This document shows positions 53,780-61,678 of a DNA stretch of 64,000 nt, one piece after another (within the stretch, counting starts at the first letter, position 1; each line of letters opens with the position of its first letter). Source of the stretch: Armatimonadota bacterium (GTDB lineage Bacteria; Armatimonadota; Fimbriimonadia; Fimbriimonadales; Fimbriimonadaceae). The translations under genes and the position numbers were made by a program. The notes under the pieces were generated by a model that saw nothing but the letters and a program-made list of their open reading frames with translations, was not told the origin of the DNA and ran no database searches. The DNA is taken from contig JAFLBD010000001.1 in NCBI GenBank assembly GCA_017303935.1, forward strand, positions 744,001-808,000, written 5' to 3'.

Positions 53780-54343
53780 ATGGTTCCCGTTGGGAAGGTG
53801 GTTGGGGTCTTTGGCATTGATGGAAGAGTCAAAGTCGAATCGATGACTTCCTTCGAAGAACGATTCGATGTGGGACAAAAGCTTTGGATAGGTGAATCGG
53901 AATACAAAATCACCTGGTCGAGCTGGCACAAAGGTCAAGCAAGGATCAAGCTAAGTGGAGTCAGCACTCCAGAGGGAGCAGAATCCCTCAGAGGATGTCT
54001 TCTCTGCGTGCCGGCCGAAGATCGCCCTGAGCTTGACGAAGACGAGTTTTATACGGCAGACCTGATCGGAATGCGAGTCGTCGATCAAAACGGCCGTGAG
54101 TTGGGCCGGTTGGATGAAGTTCTCGACTACCCTGCCCATGAGATTTTGGTGGTCGGAGAGATCATGATCCCTGCGATCAAAGAGTTTGTGAAGATGATTG
54201 ACTTCGATACCGACACGATTGAAGTTCAATTGATTCCTGGTATGGAAGGCGAAGAACCCGCCCCAAAGCCTGCTCCACAAGCAAAGTCAAAGAATCGAAA
54301 TCGGTTGTTTAAGAAGAAAAAATCAACAAAGGAGGCCCAATGA
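53780..54343 (+). CDS. rimM: Ribosome maturation factor RimM
   Basis: 187 residues from the ATG with AAAGG 8 nt upstream; an upstream TTG would add 11 residues without family similarity. The N-terminal barrel begins VPVGKVVGVFGIDGRVKVES and contains FDVGQKLWIG; the PRC barrel has DLIGMRVVDQNGRELGRLDEVLDYPAHEILVV and MIPAIKEFVKMIDFD. It helps 30S assembly near S19. The C-terminus is a basic Lys/Asn tail. ATGA overlap with obgE; trmD, usually next, is absent. Confidence 0.93.
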   Translation: MVPVGKVVGVFGIDGRVKVESMTSFEERFDVGQKLWIGESEYKITWSSWHKGQARIKLSGVSTPEGAESLRGCLLCVPAEDRPELDEDEFYTADLIGMRVVDQNGRELGRLDEVLDYPAHEILVVGEIMIPAIKEFVKMIDFDTDTIEVQLIPGMEGEEPAPKPAPQAKSKNRNRLFKKKKSTKEAQ

Positions 54344-55614
54344 GTAATTTTATAGATGAAGTTGAAGTCGATTTCACCAGTGGTACTGGTGGATCGGGCG
54401 CGGTTGGCTTCCACCGCGAAAAGCACGTCCCAAGAGGCGGGCCAAATGGATCGGACGGGGGCAAAGGCGGCGACATCATCCTGATCGCCGAGCAGCATAA
54501 GCGCACCCTATACGATTTCAAATTGAGTTCAAAATTCCGCGCAGATAACGGCGTTCACGCAATTCTGAACAAGCGTGGCAAAGATGGCGCGTCGATCGAA
54601 CTCAAGGTTCCAGTTGGTACTGTTGTTTACGACGTCGAAACGGGCGAAAAGCTCGTGGACCTTAATATCCACGGGATGAAGTTCATCATCTGCAAAGGTG
54701 GACGTGGAGGGCACGGAAATCTGCACTACGTTTCCAGCGTACGCCAGGTGCCGAATTTTGCCGAGAAGGGCGAACCAGGCGAATCCCGCAAGGTCCGAAT
54801 GGAACTCAAGTTGCTGGCGGATATCGGGTTGGTTGGGCTTCCTAATGCCGGAAAGAGCACTCTCCTCAGCCGAATCAGTGCCGCAAAACCAAAGATCGCG
54901 GATTATCCATTCACAACGATCACGCCAAATCTCGGCGTGGTGAGCATTGCCGATCAGACGTTCGTAGTCGCCGATCTTCCGGGTTTGATCGAGGGCGCCA
55001 GCGAAGGAATCGGGCTTGGCCACAGATTCTTGAAGCATGCTGAACGGACCAAGATTCTGGTGCATGTTGTTGATATCAACCCGATCGACGAAACCGATCC
55101 GATCACGAATTTCCATTTGATCGAAAACGAGCTCAAGCAATATCAGCAAGAGCTTTTCGATCGCCCTCGCATCATCGTTTTGAATAAAACCGACCTTGTG
55201 AGCGCGGAAGAGCTCGAGGATATCAAATCCAAATTTGCTGACTTCGGATTCCCGATGTACGCCGTGTCCGCTGCCGTAGGTACGAATATCGATCCCCTTC
55301 TCTTCGCGATGCTGGAGCAGGTCGAGAAGGCAGAAGATGAGGCTCCGCTTGAAGTCAACTTGGTGGTAAAGCCGAAGGTTGTTGAGGATGAAATTCACGT
55401 CGTTAAGGCCCAAGAAGGCGGATGGGAGATCATCAGCAAGAAAGTCAATCGCATGGTCGCGATGACCGAACTCACCAATCGTGATGCGGTCCGTTACCTT
55501 CATCGCCGATTGGCGCGAATGGGAGTCATCGAGTCGTTGCGCAAGGCGGGCGCAGAAGAAGGAGATACGGTCTATGTGGGTAGTGCCGTTTTCCAATTTA
55601 CGGATCAAGCATGA
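54340..55614 (+). CDS. obgE: GTPase Obg/CgtA
   Basis: 424 residues: Gly-rich Obg domain (about 1-155: TGGSGAVGFHREKHVPRGGPNGSDGGKGGD), GTPase domain with G1 GLPNAGKSTL, G3 DLPGLIEGASEGIGLGH, G4 NKTDLV and G5 SAAVG, and the C-terminal OCT domain (about 345-424). Works in late 50S assembly and stress. No rplU/rpmA adjacent. ATGA-coupled at both ends. Confidence 0.96.
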   Translation: MSNFIDEVEVDFTSGTGGSGAVGFHREKHVPRGGPNGSDGGKGGDIILIAEQHKRTLYDFKLSSKFRADNGVHAILNKRGKDGASIELKVPVGTVVYDVETGEKLVDLNIHGMKFIICKGGRGGHGNLHYVSSVRQVPNFAEKGEPGESRKVRMELKLLADIGLVGLPNAGKSTLLSRISAAKPKIADYPFTTITPNLGVVSIADQTFVVADLPGLIEGASEGIGLGHRFLKHAERTKILVHVVDINPIDETDPITNFHLIENELKQYQQELFDRPRIIVLNKTDLVSAEELEDIKSKFADFGFPMYAVSAAVGTNIDPLLFAMLEQVEKAEDEAPLEVNLVVKPKVVEDEIHVVKAQEGGWEIISKKVNRMVAMTELTNRDAVRYLHRRLARMGVIESLRKAGAEEGDTVYVGSAVFQFTDQA

Positions 55615-56210
55615 AGATCGGAATTCTTGGCGGTTCGTTCAATCCTCCCCATTTGGGGCACATGGCAGTGGCAAAGGCGGCAAAGGCCGAACTTGGTCTT
55701 GACGCTGTCCTTTGGGTGCCGGCAAATCGCAATCCTTTGAAAGCCGAAGTTGAAGGTACTCCAAGTGCAAACAAGCGGCTGAAGATGGTCGAAAAGGCGG
55801 TTTCGGACGAGCCTGGCATGATGGTTTCGGACCTAGAAATCACTCGCGGTGGGCCAAGTTACACCGTTGACACCATCGAAGAACTGCAAAAAGGAATGCC
55901 TGGAGCGAGTTTTTGGCTCATTTTGGGTGGCGATTCGCTCAACGGGTTCTTTGGTTGGCATTACCCTGATCGAATTTTGAGAATGTGCCGGTTGGCGGTG
56001 ACCGTCCGACCGGGCACCGATATCGAAGAAATCATGGAGACCAACACATCGAGGCTAGCCCACAAGCTTGACCTCTTTGAAATGGAGCCAAACGAGATTT
56101 CCTCCACGAAAATTAGAGATTTGATTCGCCGTGGTGGCGACATAACCGACCTGGTTCACCCGCTGGTGGCCGAATATATTTTGCAAAATGGACTCTACAA
56201 ACAAAGCTGA
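55611..56210 (+). CDS. nadD: Nicotinate-nucleotide adenylyltransferase
   Basis: Makes NaAD from NaMN and ATP in NAD synthesis. 199 residues: GGSFNPPHLGHMAVA with the HxGH motif, WVPANRNPLK, FWLILGGDSLNGFFGWHYPDRIL and ISSTKIRDLIRRG. ATGA overlap with obgE. The 23-nt overlap with rsfS shows strong coupling. Confidence 0.95.
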   Translation: MKIGILGGSFNPPHLGHMAVAKAAKAELGLDAVLWVPANRNPLKAEVEGTPSANKRLKMVEKAVSDEPGMMVSDLEITRGGPSYTVDTIEELQKGMPGASFWLILGGDSLNGFFGWHYPDRILRMCRLAVTVRPGTDIEEIMETNTSRLAHKLDLFEMEPNEISSTKIRDLIRRGGDITDLVHPLVAEYILQNGLYKQS

Positions 56211-56562
56211 AAACACACTCACTTCTGAAGAGAAGAAGGACAAGATCGTCGAGTTTATCGACGATATCAAGGCCGATCGCATCGAGGTTTTGGATGTGCG
56301 CGCCAAGACTTCCGTCGCTGATTTCTTCATCGTCTGCACCGGAAACAGTGACACCCACGTCAATTCGATAACAGAACGCGCATTGGAGAAGATGCGAGAA
56401 CTCGGTATTCGAGCACATCGCAGCGAACTCTCGTCCGGTTCGGGATGGGCTCTGGTCGATTTTGGCGATGTGGTGTTGAACGTCATGCGCGAAGAAAGAC
56501 GTCAATTCTATGATCTGGAATCGCTCTGGAACTCGATGCAGCCGAATTCAGACCTAATCTAG
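56188..56562 (+). CDS. rsfS: Ribosomal silencing factor RsfS
   Basis: 124 residues. KIVEFIDDIKADRIEVLDVRAKTSVADFFIVCTGNSDTHVNSI and RRSELSSGSGWALVDFGDVVLNVMREERRQFYDLESLW match the Iojap/RsfS family, which binds L14 and blocks subunit joining. The start lies inside nadD. An unusual N-terminal charged stretch (STNKAENTLTSEEKKD) precedes the domain. Confidence 0.94.
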   Translation: MDSTNKAENTLTSEEKKDKIVEFIDDIKADRIEVLDVRAKTSVADFFIVCTGNSDTHVNSITERALEKMRELGIRAHRSELSSGSGWALVDFGDVVLNVMREERRQFYDLESLWNSMQPNSDLI

Positions 56563-56577
56563 CGATAGAGAATCTTC

Positions 56578-57231
56578 ATGGAAAAGCCGACCCCAGAGCA
56601 GCAAGAGAAAGCCGAACAGCTTTTGCGGCAAATGTCGGTTTTTATAATGCGTGGTAATCAAGACCTGGCCGCCAAAGCGCTTGAAGAAGCCGCGGCCATT
56701 GCTCCCGGCTCCGCCGAAGTCATATTGGCGTTGCACGAAGACTTGATGTCTCGAAAGCAGTATGCCAAGGCAGAAGCACTCTTAAGCGAGGCCGTTCTGA
56801 TTTACCCGATTCATCCTCAAATCGAGGGGCTATATGGTGAAGCGGTGCTCCGAAAACTCGGTGCCGGAGATCCTTTATCGTATTCGGATAAGGCGGAGTT
56901 CACCAAGGCCGCTTCCCTTCTCTCTGGCTTCTTTCCTGGTGCCGGGCAGATCGTTATGGGTGATCTGACTACCGGTTTGACGATGGCTGGCGTATTTGTT
57001 GCGAGCATGGTTTGGGCGTCCTTGATCCCAAATGGTTTTTCGGGCTTAATGGGAATGGTGGGCATCGGCAAAACTAAAGCTACCGAGTTCAATGGAATGA
57101 TTCTCATTCCCCTGTTTTTTGCGCTCGCGGCCTACGTTTGGTCTGTAAACGATGCTAGCTCACGGGCCAAACGAGCGGTGAAGGTAGCCAAGAAGGAGCG
57201 TCCCGTTCCCCCAGTGGACAGGCCCTTTTGA
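56578..57231 (+). CDS. TPR-like membrane protein, unknown function
   Basis: 217 residues: a TPR-like helical N-terminus (LLRQMSVFIMRGNQDLAAKALEEAAAI, AKAEALLSEAVLIYPIHPQIEGLYGEAVL), then two or three helices (about 105-190: LLSGFFPGAGQIVMGDLTTGLTMAGVFVASMVWASL; IGKTKATEFNGMILIPLFFALAAYVW). The part GFFPGAGQIVMGDLTTGLTM is like a TM2/DUF5683 pair. Basic tail. Function unknown; its stop overlaps the EamA TTG. Confidence 0.65.
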   Translation: MEKPTPEQQEKAEQLLRQMSVFIMRGNQDLAAKALEEAAAIAPGSAEVILALHEDLMSRKQYAKAEALLSEAVLIYPIHPQIEGLYGEAVLRKLGAGDPLSYSDKAEFTKAASLLSGFFPGAGQIVMGDLTTGLTMAGVFVASMVWASLIPNGFSGLMGMVGIGKTKATEFNGMILIPLFFALAAYVWSVNDASSRAKRAVKVAKKERPVPPVDRPF

Positions 57232-58136
57232 ATCCTGAAAAGCGCCATTCAGCGTTCAGTTGGCCGCTCTTTGGAGTAGTCCTCGCTTGGGGCTACAACT
57301 TCATCGCAATCAAGCAGTTGTATCACGCCTTTGAGCCCTCGGGGCTTGCGTTGGGGCGATTTCTTGTCATGCAATTGGCTGTTGTTGTCATTTGCAAACT
57401 CAGGCGAATGCCACTCTGCTATCCCGATCTTAAGGAATCTATTCGGCTTCTGCTCCTTGGGTTCTTTTCGATGGGGATTTACACGGTGCTCTTCTTTGAA
57501 GGCATGAAGCTGATTCTCCCGTCCCAAAGCGCAATCTTGTTGGCGACTTCCCCGCTTTGGGTGCTATTCATTGATGTCATTTTGAAGCATGAGAAGTTTC
57601 GATTTGCAGCTCTGATCGGTGTTGCACTTTCGATTGTCGGAGTGGGAATGGTGGTCGGTCCGGCTCATGCCGCCGGTACGAATGAGCTGTTGGGCAGCAT
57701 CTTGATTCTTGTCTCGGCGTTTTGCTGGGCAGCAACGGTCGTCTACAGTCGACATCGCACCAAGGAACGCGACCCTCTCTTGGTGCTGACTTTGTCGATG
57801 CCGGGTGGATTGCTCGTCTTGATTCCCTACGGTTACCAATCGCTCGTTTCCACGCATTGGACGACTCTGACCGCGTTCGATTGGGCTCAATTTGCCCACG
57901 TCAGCTTCCTAGCAGGCGCTTATGGATTCTTCGCGTTCTTCGATGGTGTCAAAAAGGTTGGTGCGAGCCAAGCCATGCTATATCAATTCGGTGTTCCTGT
58001 GATGGCCAGTTTGTTTGCTGCAATCCTGCTCCATACGCCACCGACGGCGTGGCAGATCGCTGGGATGATCGTTGTTCTTACGGGAGTTGCGATTGCGAAG
58101 AAGCCTCGTCCTGTTGCCGAAACCGCGGTCGCTTAA
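57228..58136 (+). CDS. EamA-family (DMT) transporter
   Basis: 302 residues, ten hydrophobic segments in two EamA halves (LFGVVLAWGYNFIAIKQLY ... ILLATSPLWVLFIDVIL and GSILILVSAFCWAATVVYSR ... GVPVMASLFAAILLHTPPTAWQIAGMIVVLTGV). These are drug/metabolite carriers, often amino-acid exporters; substrate unknown. TTG start overlaps the TGA of the TPR gene. Its end overlaps the convergent membrane gene by 59 nt. Confidence 0.88.
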   Translation: MNPEKRHSAFSWPLFGVVLAWGYNFIAIKQLYHAFEPSGLALGRFLVMQLAVVVICKLRRMPLCYPDLKESIRLLLLGFFSMGIYTVLFFEGMKLILPSQSAILLATSPLWVLFIDVILKHEKFRFAALIGVALSIVGVGMVVGPAHAAGTNELLGSILILVSAFCWAATVVYSRHRTKERDPLLVLTLSMPGGLLVLIPYGYQSLVSTHWTTLTAFDWAQFAHVSFLAGAYGFFAFFDGVKKVGASQAMLYQFGVPVMASLFAAILLHTPPTAWQIAGMIVVLTGVAIAKKPRPVAETAVA

Positions 58137-58614
58137 GCGAGTATTCCGCCCAGAATCTCGAGAGATAGCCTAGGCCATTCACCGTAACAAAAAGCCAGAA
58201 CAGCAGCGCAAACAGTCCAAGAGGGATCATTGGCGACCCCTTTTCTGTAATAGTCATCGCAGCAAAGATCGCTGCTGACGCTGCACTAACAAAAGCGATA
58301 ACGATCAGAGAAATCGCCTTTGGCCGAGTGTCCCCTTTACCAATCGCGGCATCAGCGATGTTCCAATTGAGCCAAAACAAGATCACAGACAGGGTGATGC
58401 AAATGGCGAAGATCAAAAGTCCCGCGATCATCGCGAGCTCCACGCCAACTAAACGGAAATCGTGCCGGACGACCCCAACATAGTAGTTGATGCCAATCAA
58501 GGCCAAAAAAGCCGCACAGAGAACTGCCTTGATGGTGAGACTGCGGCGTCTCTTGTCCATCGCGTACTTCAAAAGCAAATCGCCTTTGGGGTCAAATTCT
58601 GACCGCTCTTTCAT
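58078..58614 (-). CDS. Membrane protein, four helices, unknown function
   Basis: 178 residues with a cytosolic N-terminus (KERSEFDPKGDLLLKYAMDKRRRS) and four hydrophobic segments (about 29-47, 56-82, 99-120, 127-150), Ser/Gln-rich tail. No family recognised. The overlap of 59 nt with EamA is long for convergent genes, so the C-terminal extent may be slightly overestimated; the frame has no earlier stop. Confidence 0.6.
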   Translation of the reverse strand: MKERSEFDPKGDLLLKYAMDKRRRSLTIKAVLCAAFLALIGINYYVGVVRHDFRLVGVELAMIAGLLIFAICITLSVILFWLNWNIADAAIGKGDTRPKAISLIVIAFVSAASAAIFAAMTITEKGSPMIPLGLFALLFWLFVTVNGLGYLSRFWAEYSLKRPRFRQQDEASSQSQLP

Positions 58615-58640
58615 GGCAGTAACCCTATTTTACGACAACA

Positions 58641-58675
58641 AAATGCCCCGCGAGTGATCTCGCAGGGCATTTTTG
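58641..58675. terminator. Terminator between membrane gene and dockerin-like gene
   Basis: AAATGCCCCGCGAG pairs with CTCGCAGGGCATTT (14 positions, one mismatch) with a 4-nt loop; TTTT follows on both strands. It is placed to stop the dockerin-like transcript. Confidence 0.8.
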
Positions 58676-58695
58676 TTTCTAATCTCCGAACTGGA

Positions 58696-60297
58696 TTAGT
58701 CTCCAGTAAGGCCGTAGTTTGCAACCACGATGTCGAAGTCGGTTGAACCCACTTCTCCGTCGCCATCGACATCGCCTTGAGCGATGGTCGCTGGGCTGAC
58801 ACCGAAGTTGAGAACGACGGTATCGAAGTCATTTGCACCGACTTCGTCGTCGCCGTCCACGTCACCGCAGATGAAGCTAAACGTAGCGCTAGCTGCTGAA
58901 GAACCAAGTGACACTCCTGCAACCTTCTTTCCGAGATAGCCTTCTGGCTTGCAGTACAGATCAGCTGTGCCGCGGAAGGTGGAGTACATCGTTGATGAGC
59001 TTGCCGTACCGTTAGCGCCGCCAATGTTAAGAACATCGACAACTGCATTGGCGTTAGCTGGATCGCGAACTTCGACGCTAATGGTGCGGTCCGAACCCAC
59101 CCAGCTCGTCAGGGTCTTGGTCAGGTCAACTTGTCCGTCAGCGTTCAATTGGTAAACGTAAACAGCCTTGAATCCTGAAGTGTTTGCACAAACGAACACG
59201 TATGGAGTACCGCCTACGCTTGCGTAGGAGAAGTTAACTGCGCGGGTCGAGAATGGAATCGAGAAGGTCGGAGTCAGCGAACCAAAGGTTGCAGAACCGA
59301 TCGTTGGATATCCAGTTCGATCGCCAGTAGCAGCGTTACCCATGATCACGAGACCATTGGAGTTGATCGGGTCGGTTGGTGTGACGAGGTTTGCAGCGCC
59401 ATTCAAGCTGAAGTCGTTCATCATGAAGAACTCGTCGTATCCAGTACCTGCTGGAACGATCAAGCTGTTCTGGAACTGAACGTTTGGCACGTTGGTGAGA
59501 TCTGCGATTCGAACGCCGTTGTCCAATTGGCCAAATGCGGTGCGATTGAATCGAATCAGGTCGTTCTCGTGTCGCATGAAAACGCCGTTACCAGTCGAAT
59601 CGAACGAGAGCGATCGAGGAGTATTTGGCGAAGTCAAGATCGGCGAGGCGCCCGGCAGGATCGTAGTAGTGGATCCGCCCGAACCGCTGAGATAGCGTTG
59701 AACTGCGCGGCTACCGTTTCGGTCTGTTGCCAGAGCTTCACCTGCGCCGTTGTTCTGAGGGTCAATCGTGATGTCTTGAATTCCAGTTCCTGAGCTAACG
59801 AGTGAACTCATTTCAGCTGCTGAGAGAATTCCATCAAAGAACGGATTCGTTACCGTCGTCGTTGGGACCAGCGTACCGTCTGCTGGGTTCACCTTAAACA
59901 CTTCCATCTGGTTCGTGCCAAAGTCGGTGCTGCTCGTAGCGCCTTGACCAATCGAGGTTGCCCAGAACAGGTAGGTGCCGTTGTACATGATTTCAGTGGA
60001 CCGACCGTTGGTCTGAGTGTCGGTTCGAGCTACAGTCATCACGCCGTTTGGAGTCAACCAGTTTGTCAACTTGAGCAAGTTCACGGAGGTTACACCTGTG
60101 CCTGTTGGTGCACCAGTGATAAACATCTCTCCTGATGGCAACACGACAACGCTATTCACGAGCTGACCCAACAACGGATCGGAACCCGAGATCGAGGTTG
60201 GCATCACGATTGTCTTTGTCAATCGAAAAGTTGGCGCCTGTGCATTTGCGCAAACTGTAATCGCCAGCATTCCGGCTAGTGCGAGTGTCTTATTCAT
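58696..60297 (-). CDS. Exported protein with dockerin-like C-terminus
   Basis: 533 residues. Signal peptide NKTLALAGMLAITVCANAQ. Residues 20-470 look like a seven-bladed propeller or similar repeats of beta strands (PSGEMFITGAPTGTG, NGTYLFWATSIGQG, STGNGVFMRHEND). The end has two Ca-binding dockerin-type repeats: CGDVDGDDEVGANDFDTVV and GDVDGDGEVGSTDFDIVV. No cohesin gene is here. A TATACT (60351-60356) on this strand and a 10-bp hairpin in the leader precede it. Confidence 0.82.
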   Translation of the reverse strand: MNKTLALAGMLAITVCANAQAPTFRLTKTIVMPTSISGSDPLLGQLVNSVVVLPSGEMFITGAPTGTGVTSVNLLKLTNWLTPNGVMTVARTDTQTNGRSTEIMYNGTYLFWATSIGQGATSSTDFGTNQMEVFKVNPADGTLVPTTTVTNPFFDGILSAAEMSSLVSSGTGIQDITIDPQNNGAGEALATDRNGSRAVQRYLSGSGGSTTTILPGASPILTSPNTPRSLSFDSTGNGVFMRHENDLIRFNRTAFGQLDNGVRIADLTNVPNVQFQNSLIVPAGTGYDEFFMMNDFSLNGAANLVTPTDPINSNGLVIMGNAATGDRTGYPTIGSATFGSLTPTFSIPFSTRAVNFSYASVGGTPYVFVCANTSGFKAVYVYQLNADGQVDLTKTLTSWVGSDRTISVEVRDPANANAVVDVLNIGGANGTASSSTMYSTFRGTADLYCKPEGYLGKKVAGVSLGSSAASATFSFICGDVDGDDEVGANDFDTVVLNFGVSPATIAQGDVDGDGEVGSTDFDIVVANYGLTGD

Positions 60298-60316
60298 CTA
60301 AATTCTTCCCTTTCAC

Positions 60317-60346
60317 AATGTCCCAATCGATTTAAGTTGAGACATT
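60317..60346 (-). promoter_or_regulatory. Leader hairpin of dockerin-like gene
   Basis: AATGTCCCAA and TTGAGACATT pair over 10 positions (one G-U) with a 10-nt loop. On the minus strand it begins a few bases after the TATACT at 60351-60356, so it would lie at the very 5' end of the transcript, or act as DNA operator at +1. Confidence 0.5.
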
Positions 60347-60427
60347 CAAAAGTATACAGACGAATGAAAAAATTTCGCATGAGTTAGAACTCGAACCTGG
60401 TGATATTGCCAGGGAATTTACGGGTTC

Positions 60428-61576
60428 TTAATGGATCGCCATTTCAGATTCGAAATCAAAGATGTGAAGGGCACCCAAATTGATTGCAAATTTGCCTGGG
60501 TCATCCACTTTGAGCTTCGATCCGCTATCAAGGCTCGCCTGGAATTGGTGTTCGCCCGCCTTCAGATAAGCGATATATTGGTGCCCAAGAGGCTCCATCA
60601 CATCAACCCTAGCGTCAATCGTGTTCTCAGGGGTCGTTGGGACAGGGTTATTCATCGAGGCATCATAGATGTGCTCAGGGCGAACGCCCAAGAAAACCTT
60701 CTGCCCGTCCGCAGCGGATGTGCCCCTACCTTCTGGAAGCGGGAGCTTGAAATCGCCACAATCAAACCAGGTTTTGCCAGATTCCTTCTTGATGGATCCT
60801 TCGACAAAATTCATCGGTGGCGAGCCAATAAAGCCAGCTACGAACTTGTTGACGGGTTCGTTGTAAACCTTTTCAGGCGAGTCGCACTGCTGCAGCAGGC
60901 CATCTTTCATCACGGCCACGCGCTGCCCCATAGTCATTGCCTCAACCTGGTCGTGCGTCACATAGATGGTCGTAATCCCCAGTTCCCGATGCAATCGAAT
61001 CAGTTCCGCGCGGGTGTGAATACGTAATTTCGCATCAAGATTGGAAAGGGGTTCATCCATCAAAAACACGGCTGGCTTTCGCACAATCGCTCTGCCAAGA
61101 GCCACGCGTTGGCGCTGTCCACCGCTCAGTTCTTTCGGAAGTCGATGCAAGAGATGATCAATGGAAAGTTGTTTGGCGACTTCCCTGACTCGTTGGTCGA
61201 TGCTCTCTTTGATCTTTTTGGCCTCGGCGGCGTGAGTGATTTGCCAAAAAACTCCGCCAAGCTCGCGTAAACGCAATCCGAAGGAGATGTTGTCGTACAC
61301 CGTCATGTGCGGATATAGAGCGTAGTTTTGAAACACCATTGCGATGTCTCGGTCTTTCGGTGGGACATCGTTGACCCGCTTTTCGCCGATCATCAGATCG
61401 CCATCAGTGGCTTCCTCAAGCCCGGCAATCATCCGTAGTGCGGTCGTTTTGCCGCATCCGGACGGGCCGACAAGAACCATAAATTCTTTGTCCTGAACTT
61501 CCAGGTTTAGGTTGTCGACGGCCCGGACATTCGAGCCGAAAACCTTGCTGATATTGCGAAATGTTACGCCTGCCAA
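60428..61576 (-). CDS. ABC transporter ATP-binding protein (UgpC/MsmK/MalK type)
   Basis: 382 residues. Walker A VGPSGCGKTT, Q-loop VFQNYALYPHMTVYDNI, signature LSGGQRQRVALGRA, Walker B VFLMDEPLSNLDAK and H-loop VTHDQVEAM, then a C-terminal TOBE regulatory domain (from about 240). This is a sugar-importer ATPase serving one or more sugar ABC systems. No permease or binding protein is adjacent, so it may be a shared ATPase. TTG start with GGAGAG 8 nt upstream. Confidence 0.93.
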   Translation of the reverse strand: MAGVTFRNISKVFGSNVRAVDNLNLEVQDKEFMVLVGPSGCGKTTALRMIAGLEEATDGDLMIGEKRVNDVPPKDRDIAMVFQNYALYPHMTVYDNISFGLRLRELGGVFWQITHAAEAKKIKESIDQRVREVAKQLSIDHLLHRLPKELSGGQRQRVALGRAIVRKPAVFLMDEPLSNLDAKLRIHTRAELIRLHRELGITTIYVTHDQVEAMTMGQRVAVMKDGLLQQCDSPEKVYNEPVNKFVAGFIGSPPMNFVEGSIKKESGKTWFDCGDFKLPLPEGRGTSAADGQKVFLGVRPEHIYDASMNNPVPTTPENTIDARVDVMEPLGHQYIAYLKAGEHQFQASLDSGSKLKVDDPGKFAINLGALHIFDFESEMAIH

Positions 61577-61678
61577 ATCATGCTCTCCAAAAGTGAACGC
61601 GCGAACTCAGTATAGCCAAAAAAGAAACTTCAAATTACCTGCTTCCGGGATGCTCAAAATCCTGTCAATTTAGGCATA

